A program made the translations under genes and the position numbers. A model generated the notes under the pieces. That model saw nothing but the letters and a program-made list of their open reading frames with translations. It had not been told where the DNA came from and did no database searches. A stretch of 64,000 nucleotides of DNA from Glacieibacterium sp038210595 (GTDB lineage Bacteria > Pseudomonadota > Alphaproteobacteria > Sphingomonadales > Sphingomonadaceae), in NCBI GenBank assembly GCA_038210595.1, contig JBBQWN010000001.1, forward strand, positions 1 to 64,000, in the 5' to 3' direction. Position 1 is the first letter of the stretch, and each line of letters opens with the position of its first letter. Shown here piece by piece: positions 16,966-26,607 of this stretch.

Positions 16966-17208
16966 CTATTTCTTGCACGCGGTCTTGGTCGCGTTGCCCT
17001 TCTTGGCACAGTCGTAATGGACGGTCTTGCCGTTCGCCAGCTTCGCCTCGACCAGCGCCGGATTGGGCGCGGCGGCGGGCTTGGGGGCGCGCGGCGGCTT
17101 GGCCGCCTTGGCGGCGGGCACCACGGCGGGGGACGCCGATCCGGCCGGCGTCTGTGCCGACGCCACCGCAGCGGCGGCGAGCAACGTCAGAGCGATCAGC
17201 GGCTTCAT
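16966..17208 (-). CDS. Small secreted Ala/Pro/Lys-rich protein within the ccm operon
   Basis: An 80-residue protein with signal peptide MKPLIALTLLAAAAVASAQ. A low-complexity Ala/Pro/Lys linker follows (about residues 25-50), then a short C-terminal domain ANGKTVHYDCAKKGNATKTA with two cysteines. The family is unknown to me. The linker may span the envelope, and the KTVHYDC / TACKK ending suggests a small disulfide or metal-binding knob. It lies between ccmB and ccmC on the same strand with gaps of 43 and 57 bases, so co-transcription with the ccm genes is likely but not proved. Confidence 0.7.
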   Translation of the reverse strand: MKPLIALTLLAAAAVASAQTPAGSASPAVVPAAKAAKPPRAPKPAAAPNPALVEAKLANGKTVHYDCAKKGNATKTACKK

Positions 17209-17251
17209 ACCATTCCCCCCAAAGAAGGCGACACTGCCGCAGCCCGGCCGA

Positions 17252-17887
17252 TCAGTCCATGCCCGATCGGAGCGCCGCCGCACTGGCGAACGGCGCCACC
17301 GCGACCAGCACCAGGCTCGACGCCGCCAGCAGTTTGAGCGCGCCGCCGCTCTCCAGCCCGACCCCGAAGATCAGCACCGGCAGCGCCAGCGGCAGCACGA
17401 TCAGCCCGGCGAGCGCACCGCCGCCGCGCAGGCCCGCGGTCAGGCTGGCGGCGACCAGCGCCAGGGCCGCCAGCCCCGGCGTGCCGAGCAGCAGGCCGAG
17501 CGCCGTCCGCCCCAGCCCCGCCCCGTCCAGCCCGAGCAGCACGCCCGCGACCGGCAGGGCCAGCAGCAACGGCAGCGCAAAGCCCAGCCAGTGCGCCGCC
17601 AGACGCGCCGCCGCGACGGTCTCCAGCGCGATGCCGCGCGCGACCAGTTGATCGAAGGTGCCGTCGGCACGGTCGGCGGCGACCAAAGTCTCAACCGGCA
17701 GCAGCGCCGCCAGCAACGCAGCGACCCAGACGATGCCCGGCGCGATGCGCGCCAGCAGCCGCGCGTCCGGCCCGACCGCGAACGGGAACAACGCGCCGAC
17801 GATTACGAAGAACATCACCGGCACCGCCAGTGCCGACGGGCGCTTCAAGGCGAGCGCCAGGTCGCGGCGGATCAGCGCGCCGATCAC
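17252..17887 (-). CDS. ccmB: Heme exporter permease CcmB
   Basis: A 211-residue, six-helix permease that with CcmA forms the ABC complex releasing holo-CcmE. Family marks include IRRDLALALKRPSALAVPVM at the N-terminus and DRADGTFDQLVARGIALETV in the first cytoplasmic loop. The GTG at 17887 overlaps the ccmA stop (GTGA), which fixes the start; the open extension to 18190 is the shadow of ccmA. Confidence 0.93.
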   Translation of the reverse strand: MIGALIRRDLALALKRPSALAVPVMFFVIVGALFPFAVGPDARLLARIAPGIVWVAALLAALLPVETLVAADRADGTFDQLVARGIALETVAAARLAAHWLGFALPLLLALPVAGVLLGLDGAGLGRTALGLLLGTPGLAALALVAASLTAGLRGGGALAGLIVLPLALPVLIFGVGLESGGALKLLAASSLVLVAVAPFASAAALRSGMD

Positions 17888-18459
17888 AGTGCCAGCCGCT
17901 GCGGCGCGTCGAGCCCGATATCGCCGTGGGTGGCGACCACCACCAGCCCGCCGCCCGCCCGGTGCGCCGCGACGGCGCGCGCCAGCTGCCCGACCGAAGC
18001 CGTATCCAGGCCCACGGCGGGCTCGTCGAGCAGCCACAATGGCGCCCCCGAGGCATGGACCCGCGCCAGCGCCGCGCGCCGCCGCTGCCCGCTCGACAGC
18101 ACCTCGACCGGCAGCTCGGCGAGGCCCGTCAGATCGAACGCCGTCAGGGCCGCCGGCACCGCGCCCGCCCGCCCGTCGAGCCGCGCCCAATAGCCCAGCT
18201 CGCCCGCCAGTGTGTTGCCCGGCTTCAGCGTCGCGTCCGCCCCCAGCCAGCCGATGGCGAACGGATTATCGAGCCGGCCGTCCGCCGCGCGCAGCAGCCC
18301 GGCGAGGATGCGCAGCAGGCTCGACTTGCCCGCGCCGTTGCGCCCCTCGACCTGCAGCGCGCCACCGGGGGCAAGCGCGAAGGACACGCCGTCGAACACC
18401 GCGCGGCCGCCGCGCACGCAGGCCAGCCCCTCGACGATCAGTTGCGGTGCCCCGGTCAC
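17884..18459 (-). CDS. ccmA: Heme ABC exporter ATP-binding protein CcmA
   Basis: A 191-residue ABC ATPase: Walker A EGRNGAGKSSLLRILAGLL, signature LSSGQRRRAALAR, Walker B PLWLLDEPAVGLD, switch His in VVATHGD. ATP hydrolysis drives release of holo-CcmE from CcmC-CcmD. First gene of the leftward ccm operon, divergent from ispZ with only 63 bases between the two starts, which must hold both promoters. Confidence 0.94.
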   Translation of the reverse strand: MTGAPQLIVEGLACVRGGRAVFDGVSFALAPGGALQVEGRNGAGKSSLLRILAGLLRAADGRLDNPFAIGWLGADATLKPGNTLAGELGYWARLDGRAGAVPAALTAFDLTGLAELPVEVLSSGQRRRAALARVHASGAPLWLLDEPAVGLDTASVGQLARAVAAHRAGGGLVVVATHGDIGLDAPQRLAL

Positions 18460-18522
18460 CGGCCCCTTCTAGCCGCCACCGCCCGTTTGCCCAGCCCGCG
18501 CCGCGCCGCTAGAGGCTCGCCG

Positions 18523-19146
18523 ATGTCCGAACGCCGTCACGCCTCCCCCGCGCTGCGCGCCGCGCTCGATTTCGGGCCGCTGGTTGTTTTCCTCGCCGCC
18601 AACTTCGGCGCGCCCTATCTGCGGCCGCTCCTGCTGCGGCTCGGCATGGCCGCCGACGTGAAAAACCTCGTCGTCGCCACCGCCGCGGTGATGGCCGCGA
18701 CGGTGATCGCGGTGGCGGTGTCGCTGTGGAAGCTTGGACGGGTGTCGCCGATCCTGATGTTCAACGCGGGCGTCGTCCTGATCTTCGGCGCGGTCGCGGT
18801 CTATATGAACGACGAGACTTTCGTGAAGATCAAGCTGACCGTGCTGTACGCGGTGTTCGCGCTGATCCTGATCTTCGGCATGGCAACCAAGCGCCCGCTG
18901 CTCAAGCTGCTGCTCGGCGACGCCTTTCCGGCGCTGGATGCGGAGGGCTGGCGCAAGCTGACCCGCAACTGGGCAATTTTCTTCATCGGCCTCGCCTGCC
19001 TCAACGAGGCGCTGCGGCAGGTGCTCAGCAACGATCAATGGGCGCTGTTCAAATTCCCCGGCGTGCTGATCCTGACCTTTGTCTTCATGCTCGCCCAGGC
19101 GCCGATCCTGATGCGCCACGGCGAAGAACCGCCCGCCAAGCCCTGA
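18523..19146 (+). CDS. ispZ: Inner-membrane septation protein A (YciB/IspZ family)
   Basis: A 207-residue protein with five to six membrane helices. It has the family motifs ALDFGPLVVFLAANF, a long hydrophobic run AVMAATVIAVAVSLW, TLYAVFALILIFGM-like segment, GDAFPALDAEGWRKLTRNWA and FFIGLACLNEALR. YciB/IspZ proteins take part in envelope maintenance and cell division. The start ATG is at 18523; reading further upstream is antisense to ccmA. It is convergent with xerC (14-base gap). Confidence 0.9.
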   Translation: MSERRHASPALRAALDFGPLVVFLAANFGAPYLRPLLLRLGMAADVKNLVVATAAVMAATVIAVAVSLWKLGRVSPILMFNAGVVLIFGAVAVYMNDETFVKIKLTVLYAVFALILIFGMATKRPLLKLLLGDAFPALDAEGWRKLTRNWAIFFIGLACLNEALRQVLSNDQWALFKFPGVLILTFVFMLAQAPILMRHGEEPPAKP

Positions 19147-19160
19147 TTTTCGTGCCGCGA

Positions 19161-20078
19161 CTACGCGCGCGGGTGCGCGCTCCGATAGACGTCGAGCAGC
19201 TGCGCCGCATCGACCGCGGTATAGATCTGCGTCGACGACAGGCTGGCGTGGCCGAGCAGGGCCTGGATCGAACGCAGATCGGCGCCGCGCGCCAGCAGGT
19301 GAGTCGCGAAACTGTGGCGCAGCGCGTGCGGGGTCGCGGTGTCGGGCAGGCCCAGCGCGACGCGCGCCGCCGCCATCGACCGGCGCACCAGTTCGGGCTG
19401 CAACGGCCCGCCGCGCGCGCCCCGGAACAGCACCCCGCCGCGCGGCCACGGGCATAGTTTCAGGTATAATTCGACCGCCTCGCGCACCGCGGGCAGCAGC
19501 GGCACGATCCGGGTCTTGGCGCGCTTGCCGGTAACGCTCAGCGTCTCGCCCAGCGGCAGGTCGGCGGCGGTCAGCGCCAGCGCCTCCGAAATCCGCAGGC
19601 CCGCGCCGTAGCAGAGCAGCAGCACCGCCGTATCGCGCGCCGCGATCCACGGTTCGCAGGCCGCGTCGCCGGCATCGTTGGCGAGCGCCAGCGCCGACGC
19701 CGGATCTACGGGCCGCGGCACCCGGCGCGGCACCTGCGGCGATTTCAGCCGCGCCACGCCCTCCCGGCTGAGGCCATGCGCCCGCGCGCCCCAGGCGAAG
19801 AAGCTGCGCAGTGCCGCGACCTCGCGGGCCAGCGAGGCGTTGCCCAGCCCGTCGCCGCGGCGCCGCGCGAGATAGGCGCGGAAATCGGCGACCGACAGCG
19901 CGCTCAGCGTGGCCGCGCCGACCGGTCCGCCGGACTGCAACGCGGCGAAACCGATGAAATCATGGAGCGTCGACGCATAGGCGCGCAGCGTGTGCGGCGA
20001 CCGCCGCCGCTCGTCCCGCAGGTGCGCGATATAGGCGATGACCAGCGCGGTGGCGGGGTGGCCACCGTCCGGGATCAC
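19161..20078 (-). CDS. xerC: Tyrosine recombinase XerC
   Basis: A 305-residue site-specific recombinase that resolves chromosome dimers at dif together with XerD. The N-terminal SAM-like domain is present (TLRAYASTLHDFIGF). Catalytic residues are Arg in YGAGLRISEAL, Lys in VTGKRAKTR, His-Arg in TPHALRHSFATHLL, His in LLGHASLSSTQIYT and nucleophile Tyr in TQIYTAV. The GTG at 20078 overlaps the aldolase stop (GTGA). Full length and intact, unlike the island integrase. Confidence 0.93.
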   Translation of the reverse strand: MIPDGGHPATALVIAYIAHLRDERRRSPHTLRAYASTLHDFIGFAALQSGGPVGAATLSALSVADFRAYLARRRGDGLGNASLAREVAALRSFFAWGARAHGLSREGVARLKSPQVPRRVPRPVDPASALALANDAGDAACEPWIAARDTAVLLLCYGAGLRISEALALTAADLPLGETLSVTGKRAKTRIVPLLPAVREAVELYLKLCPWPRGGVLFRGARGGPLQPELVRRSMAAARVALGLPDTATPHALRHSFATHLLARGADLRSIQALLGHASLSSTQIYTAVDAAQLLDVYRSAHPRA

Positions 20079-20728
20079 ACGATGCTCTGCCCGGTCTTGG
20101 CCCAGTCGGCATCGAACGCCGCGAGGCCCGACGCGGTCAGCGGGTGGTTGGCGAGCGCGCGGATGACGGCGGGCGGCATCGTCGCGACATCGGCGCCGAT
20201 CTTTGCGGCCTGCAGCACGTGCACCGGGTGGCGGACGCTGGCGACCAGGATTTCGGTCTTGAAGTCGTAATTGTCGTAGATGATCCGGATATCCTCGATC
20301 AGCTGCATGCCGTCCTGGCCAATATCATCCAGCCGCCCGACGAACGGCGAGATGAACGCCGCCCCCGCCTTGGCGGCCAGCAGCGCCTGCGCGGGCGAGA
20401 AGCACAGGGTCACGTTGACCATCACCTTCTGGTCGGCGAGCTTCCGGCAGGCGGTCAGGCCGGCCATGGTCAGCGGCAGCTTGATGCAGATGTTGGTGCC
20501 GAGCTTGAGCAGCACATCCGCCTCGCGCAGCATGCCGTCGGTGTCGGCGGCGACGCATTCGGCCGACACCGGGCCGCTGGTCAGCGCGGCGATCTCGCGG
20601 ATCACCTCGCGGAACTGCCGCCCCGACTTGTGGATCAGGCTGGGGTTGGTGGTGACGCCGTCCAGCAGCCCCGTCTCGGCGAGGCTGGCGATTTCGGACG
20701 TGTCGGCGGTATCGACGAAGAACTTCAT
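20075..20728 (-). CDS. fsa: Fructose-6-phosphate aldolase / small-type transaldolase
   Basis: A 217-residue TIM-barrel of the short transaldolase (TalC/MipB/Fsa) group. MKFFVDTADTSEIASL, DGVTTNPSLI, the Schiff-base Lys in NICIKLPLT, VNVTLCFSPAQALLAAKAGA and ISPFVGRLDDIG are all family signatures. It either cleaves fructose 6-phosphate or transfers dihydroxyacetone units; sequence alone does not separate the two. It overlaps the peptidase gene by ATGA and xerC by GTGA. Confidence 0.92.
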   Translation of the reverse strand: MKFFVDTADTSEIASLAETGLLDGVTTNPSLIHKSGRQFREVIREIAALTSGPVSAECVAADTDGMLREADVLLKLGTNICIKLPLTMAGLTACRKLADQKVMVNVTLCFSPAQALLAAKAGAAFISPFVGRLDDIGQDGMQLIEDIRIIYDNYDFKTEILVASVRHPVHVLQAAKIGADVATMPPAVIRALANHPLTASGLAAFDADWAKTGQSIV

Positions 20729-22881
20729 GCCCGTCCCTTAAGCTGCCACAGCAGGAACGCATAGGTGTCTGCCGTCTCACGGTCCTGCTGCGTGCGGGTC
20801 GAGCCGATGCCGTGGCCGGCGTCATAATCGACGCGCAGCAGGATCGGCCTCGCCGACGCGCTCGCCGCCTGCAGCCGGGCGGTCATCTTGGCGACATGGA
20901 ACGGCGCGACGCGCGGATCGGTGACGCCGGTGGTCAGCAGCACGGCGGGGTATTTGGTGCCGTCCTTCACCGCCTGGTAGCTGTCGATCGACTTCAGTGC
21001 GCGGTAGCCGCTCTCGGTGGCGATGGCGCCCCATTCGGGCTCCTCGCCATAGCCGTTCTGCTCGACGACATAGCGCAGCGGGTTCGACCAGCCGACGCCG
21101 CTGACGACCGCGGCGAACAGCTCCGGCCGCTCGGTCAGCGCGCGCCCGACGGCGATGCCGCCCGCCGAGCGCCCGCCGATGGCGAGGTGCGGGGAACTCG
21201 TCCACTTGTCGGCGATCAGCGTCTCGCAGACCGCGATCAGGTCGCGCCAGGTGTTGGGCTTGTTCGCCAGCTGCCCGGCCTTGTGCCATTCGCGGCCATA
21301 TTCGCCGCCGCCGCGGACGTTGGCATAGCCGATCACGCCGCCGGCATCGATGAACGCCAGCTGCCGGGCCTGATAGGCCGGGGTATAGGCGGCCGCGCCG
21401 TAGGAGCCATAGGCCTGGATGAACAGCGGGTTGCGGCCGTCGCGCGGCAGCCCCTTCTTGTATATCAGCGTGTACGGGATCTTCACGCCATCCTTCGCGG
21501 CGGCGAAGGCGCGCTTGCTCTCATAGGCAGAGACGTCGATGGCGGGCTTGGGCGTCAGCCCGGTATCGGCGACGGTGCCGGCGGCATCGACCGACCACAC
21601 CCCGGTCGGCGTCAACCAGCCCGACAGGCTCATCAGGATGCCGTCGAGCTTGGGCTCGGCATAGACCGCGCCGATGGTGCCGTCGAAGGGCAGCGCCACC
21701 TCGGTCACCTTGCCGTCGCGGCCCAGCTTGCGCAGGCGGCTGATGCCGCCGTCCATGATCCTGAGGTAAAAGCCGTCGCGGGCACGCTCGAAATCCTCGA
21801 GCACCAGCGGACCCTGCGGCACCACCTCGACGGCGGTCGCGAGATCGGGCCGGGCGGCGGGGGTCTTGACCAGCCGGCCGCGCGGCGTGCCCTTGTTGGC
21901 GAGCAGGTAGAGATCGTCGCCGTCGATATTGGCGCCGGTCACCTCGTCGTCGAAACGGGCAACTTGGTGCCACGCCGCCTTGTTCGCCAGCACGTCGGCG
22001 AGCGGCGCGATCAGGATGCGCGATTCGGGCCGCACGTCGGCGAGCGCCAGCAGCGCGAACGCCGAGCCTTCGGGTACGAAGATATAGGGGGCCTGGATCT
22101 TCTCGTAGGCGACGTCGGCGTGCAGGCCGCGGTGCATCAGGATCGGGTCGCTCGCCGGGTCGCTGCCGATCCGGTGGAAGCGCGCGCGGCTGTCGAGGAA
22201 GCGCTCCGGCGTGTCGACCTTGCCGGTCAGCTGGTTGTAGAAGAAGCCGCTGCCGTCATCCAGCCATTGCGGGTTGGCGGCCTGGGTGTCGGGGATGGTC
22301 TCGGGCGTGTCCTTGCCGGTCCCCACGACCATGATGTGCAGCAGCGAATCCTCGCTGCCGTCTTTCGACAGGCCATAGACGAGCAGCTTGCCGTCGGGCG
22401 ACGCCTCCCACCAGTCGAGCGACACGTGGCTGGTCGCCGACGACATCGCCACCGGGTCGACGAGCACCCGGTCGCTGCCGCCCTCGCGGACGAACAGCTT
22501 GAAATTATCGGCCCCCAGCGGCCGCTGCTGGTAGAACATCCGGCCGCCGGCCCGCTGCACCTTGCCGGTCGCGACGGTATCGCCCGACAATTGCTGGATG
22601 CGCTTCAGCAGGCCGGCCCGGGTCGACAGCTGATCGAGGACGACGCGGGTGCGGTCGTTCTCGGCCTTCAGGTACAGCAGCCAGTCCGGGTCCTTGTCGT
22701 TTTCCATCCAGCGGTAAGGATCGCTCAGCGTCTCGCCGAAATAAGTGTCGTGGACGACAGCGACACGGGCCCTGGGCGCGGGCGGCACCTTGACGGTAAT
22801 AGACCAAGCGGCGGCCGGGATCAGGGCAACGGCAAGCGTGCCGCCACTGGTGGCGAGCAACTGGCGGCGATTCAGGGTCAT
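20725..22881 (-). CDS. Prolyl oligopeptidase family serine peptidase (Tat-exported)
   Basis: A 718-residue S9A peptidase. The N-terminus MTLNRRQLLATSGGTLAVAL has a twin-arginine motif (NRRQLL), so export is by Tat. The propeller domain begins DTYFGETLSDPYRWMEN. The catalytic domain has Ser in AIGGRSAGGIAVG, Asp in TTGVTDPRVAPFH, His in DYDAGHGIGST, plus the ANVRGGGEYGREWHKAG loop. Distinct from the Sec-exported paralogue at 11118-13202. First gene of a leftward unit with fsa and xerC, divergent from argG (134 bases between starts). Confidence 0.94.
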   Translation of the reverse strand: MTLNRRQLLATSGGTLAVALIPAAAWSITVKVPPAPRARVAVVHDTYFGETLSDPYRWMENDKDPDWLLYLKAENDRTRVVLDQLSTRAGLLKRIQQLSGDTVATGKVQRAGGRMFYQQRPLGADNFKLFVREGGSDRVLVDPVAMSSATSHVSLDWWEASPDGKLLVYGLSKDGSEDSLLHIMVVGTGKDTPETIPDTQAANPQWLDDGSGFFYNQLTGKVDTPERFLDSRARFHRIGSDPASDPILMHRGLHADVAYEKIQAPYIFVPEGSAFALLALADVRPESRILIAPLADVLANKAAWHQVARFDDEVTGANIDGDDLYLLANKGTPRGRLVKTPAARPDLATAVEVVPQGPLVLEDFERARDGFYLRIMDGGISRLRKLGRDGKVTEVALPFDGTIGAVYAEPKLDGILMSLSGWLTPTGVWSVDAAGTVADTGLTPKPAIDVSAYESKRAFAAAKDGVKIPYTLIYKKGLPRDGRNPLFIQAYGSYGAAAYTPAYQARQLAFIDAGGVIGYANVRGGGEYGREWHKAGQLANKPNTWRDLIAVCETLIADKWTSSPHLAIGGRSAGGIAVGRALTERPELFAAVVSGVGWSNPLRYVVEQNGYGEEPEWGAIATESGYRALKSIDSYQAVKDGTKYPAVLLTTGVTDPRVAPFHVAKMTARLQAASASARPILLRVDYDAGHGIGSTRTQQDRETADTYAFLLWQLKGRA

Positions 22882-23015
22882 GATGGCTCCGGCATCGGGA
22901 TGGGCGCAGCCTAGCGCGGCCCACCGCGCTGTCCAGCGTGCGGCTGTGTCGTTGCATCGCGACCGCCCGCCGCTATAGCTGCGCGCGCTTTATACCCCTC
23001 CGCAAAGGCCCGCCC

Positions 23016-24269
<1,254 letters not shown>

Positions 24270-24280
24270 CGGAGGTCTGG

Positions 24281-24706
24281 ATGACCGAAACGGCTTTCGA
24301 GGCATCTGGCGATGGCACTCCGGCGCATCCGTGGGCGCTGCAGACGCCGCCGCTGACGTCCAACTACACCATGCACCGCGACGGGCGGGACGGGCGCGCT
24401 ATTCTGGTGTGCACCGTCGGCAAGACGGTGCTGCATTACGACGCGCGCTGCATCGCGGACCTGCACGCGATGCTCAAAGCGCACGGCGACTGGATGGAGC
24501 TCGGCTCGGCAGACGAGCAGAAGGATGCCCGTGCCGGCACGGTCGAGGCGTGGGGCCGGTCCCCGGACAATCCGGTCGGCGGCTGGTACGGCCTCAAGAA
24601 AGGCCTGCGCGGCCGCTTCGGCATGTATCTGCCGCCGCTACTCGAACGGCTTGGGCTTGCCGAGGTAGAGCATAATCCGCGCGGCAACCGGATGCGGGCA
24701 ATCTGA
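24281..24706 (+). CDS. Conserved hypothetical protein (141 aa)
   Basis: A 141-residue cytosolic protein without signal or membrane segment, preceded by a good GGAGG Shine-Dalgarno (24270-24274). It begins with a polar stretch, then a domain containing PPLTSNYTMHRDGRDGRAIL, LVCTVGKTVLHYDARC and a C-terminal NPVGGWYGLKKGLRGRFGMY. The WYGLKKGLRGRFG ending looks like a conserved family signature, but I cannot name the function. It starts 11 bases after argG and is probably co-transcribed. Confidence 0.72.
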   Translation: MTETAFEASGDGTPAHPWALQTPPLTSNYTMHRDGRDGRAILVCTVGKTVLHYDARCIADLHAMLKAHGDWMELGSADEQKDARAGTVEAWGRSPDNPVGGWYGLKKGLRGRFGMYLPPLLERLGLAEVEHNPRGNRMRAI

Positions 24707-24709
24707 GGC

Positions 24710-25891
24710 CTATTCGGTCAGCAGGCTGGCGAAAAAGCCGGTGACAAGGGCTTGCAGGCCAAGCGCGCAGAGCAGCACCGAGGGGATCGCAAGGCGCATC
24801 GTCGCCTCGACGCTGAGGTCGCCGAAGTGCGCGCCCGCCCAGGTGCCGACCGCGGCGAGCGCCAGGGCGACACCGCCCGCCAGCATCGCCGCACCGGCGA
24901 CGCAGCTGCGGTCGATCGACGCCCAGTGCCGCGCCAGCTCGGTATTGCGGCTGGTCGGCCAATAGCCTTCGCGCACCCCGAACAGCCGCGCCAGCACTGC
25001 CAGTCCCATCAGCTGTGCGCCGATGATCACCCCGGCGGCCGCGAACAGCAGCGTCGTGACGCCGAGCCGCACGGTGCCGAGCTGCAGGCTGCCCGGCAGC
25101 AGCGCCAGCAGCAGCGCCAGGCCGATGCCGGCCAGCGCCAGCCCGGGATAGAAGAACAGCCACTTCGGTGCGAAGGTCAGCAGGAATTTCAGGTGCCGCC
25201 AGCCGTCCGCCCAGCTGCGCAGGTGCGGGCTGCGCGAGCGGCCGTCGGGCGACAATGTCGTCGGCACCTCCGCCAGCCGCAGTCCCGCCAGCTGCGCCTT
25301 GACCACCATCTCCGACGCGAACTCCATGCCGCGGGTCTTGAGCCCGAGGTTCAGGATCGCGGCGCGGTCGAAGGCGCGCAGGCCGCAGTGGAAATCGCCG
25401 ATCGGGGCACGGTAGAGGAAGCGGCCCGCGAAACTCAGCACCGGATTGCCGAGATAGCGGTGCAGCGGCGGCATCGCGCCGGGCGCGATCCCGCCCTTGA
25501 AGCGGTTGCCCATGACCAGCTGGTCACCGCCGCGCAGCCGCTCCAGGAACGGCATCAGACCCAGGAAGTCATAGCTGTCGTCGGCGTCGCCCATCGCCAC
25601 GAAGCGCCCGCGCGCCGCCGCGATCCCCGCCGCGAGCGCCGCGCCGTAACCCCGCACCGGCACCGGCACGACCCGCGCGCCGAGCGCCGCGGCGATCGCA
25701 TCGCTGCCGTCGGTCGAGCCGTTGTCGGCGATCACCACCTCGCCGGCGATGCCGTGCGCCACGAAGAACGCCTGCGCCTTGCCGATACAGACGGCGAGCG
25801 TCTCCGCCTCGTTCAGGCACGGCATGACGATCGACAGCTCGACCGCGTCCGTCTCGAGCGCGACGACCGGTCCTGCGACTGCAACACTCAT
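24710..25891 (-). CDS. Family 2 glycosyltransferase with C-terminal membrane domain
   Basis: A 393-residue enzyme. The GT-A domain covers about residues 18-240: LSIVMPCLNEAETLAVCIGK, IADNGSTDGS, MGDADDSYDFLGLMPFL (DxD-like metal site), DFHCGLRAFDRAAI. Four or five helices follow (FFYPGLALAGIGLALLLAL, VTTLLFAAAGVIIGAQLMGL, and others). This architecture is that of dolichol-phosphate-mannose-synthase-like transferases loading a polyprenyl carrier. Acceptor and sugar are unknown. Convergent with the 141-residue gene (3-base gap). Confidence 0.88.
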   Translation of the reverse strand: MSVAVAGPVVALETDAVELSIVMPCLNEAETLAVCIGKAQAFFVAHGIAGEVVIADNGSTDGSDAIAAALGARVVPVPVRGYGAALAAGIAAARGRFVAMGDADDSYDFLGLMPFLERLRGGDQLVMGNRFKGGIAPGAMPPLHRYLGNPVLSFAGRFLYRAPIGDFHCGLRAFDRAAILNLGLKTRGMEFASEMVVKAQLAGLRLAEVPTTLSPDGRSRSPHLRSWADGWRHLKFLLTFAPKWLFFYPGLALAGIGLALLLALLPGSLQLGTVRLGVTTLLFAAAGVIIGAQLMGLAVLARLFGVREGYWPTSRNTELARHWASIDRSCVAGAAMLAGGVALALAAVGTWAGAHFGDLSVEATMRLAIPSVLLCALGLQALVTGFFASLLTE

Positions 25892-25938
25892 TCCGGGTGC
25901 CCCCCGAAACGATTCGATGCGTGGAACTCAGCCCCGCG

Positions 25939-26607
25939 TCAAGCCGCGGCGGCGAGGTTGAAGCTCTCGCGGATGCCGTCGATGACGAACTGCGCCGCCA
26001 GCGCCGCCAGCACGACGCCGAGCAGCCGGGTGATCATCGCCTCGATCTTGTGGCCCATCAGCCGCATCAGCGGCCCCGCCGCGAGCAGCGCTGCCAGCGT
26101 GATGACCATCACCGCCGCCAGCGCCGCCAGCACCGTCAGCCGCTGCTCCAGGCCCTGCGCGCGGGCCATCAACAGCATCACTGCGGCGATGGAGCCCGGC
26201 CCCGCCAGCATCGGGATCGCCATCGGGAAGACGCTGATGTCCTCCGCCTCCAGCGGCTTGCCGTCGGCGTCGCAGTCGCGCGCGACCTCGCCGGCGCGTT
26301 CCTCGCGGCGCTTGGTGCGGGTTTCGAACACCATGTCGACCGCGATCAGGAATACCATGATGCCGCCGGCCAGCTTGAACGCCGGCAGCGTGATGCCGAG
26401 CGCGGTCAGGAACGCCTTGCCGAACAGCGCGAACAGCAGCAGCACCACCGCCGCGATGGCCGTCGAGCGCAGCGCCATCGCCTGCCGGTGCGCACCCGAC
26501 GTGCCATTGGTCAGCGACGAGAAGATCGGCACGCACCCGGGAGGGTCGAGCACCACGAACAGCGTCACGAACGCCGACACGAACAGCGAGACGAGGGCGG
26601 CGCTCAC
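25939..26607 (-). CDS. MarC family integral membrane protein
   Basis: A 222-residue, six-helix protein. Marks are LFVVLDPPGCVPIFSSLT near the N-terminus, ITLPAFKLAGGIMVFLIAVD, SVFPMAIPMLAGPGSIAAVM and a C-terminal TRLLGVVLAALAAQFVIDGI. MarC/YchE proteins are of unknown transport function; the old link to multidrug resistance was not upheld. The GTG at 26607 overlaps the folD stop (GTGA). Confidence 0.9.
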   Translation of the reverse strand: MSAALVSLFVSAFVTLFVVLDPPGCVPIFSSLTNGTSGAHRQAMALRSTAIAAVVLLLFALFGKAFLTALGITLPAFKLAGGIMVFLIAVDMVFETRTKRREERAGEVARDCDADGKPLEAEDISVFPMAIPMLAGPGSIAAVMLLMARAQGLEQRLTVLAALAAVMVITLAALLAAGPLMRLMGHKIEAMITRLLGVVLAALAAQFVIDGIRESFNLAAAA

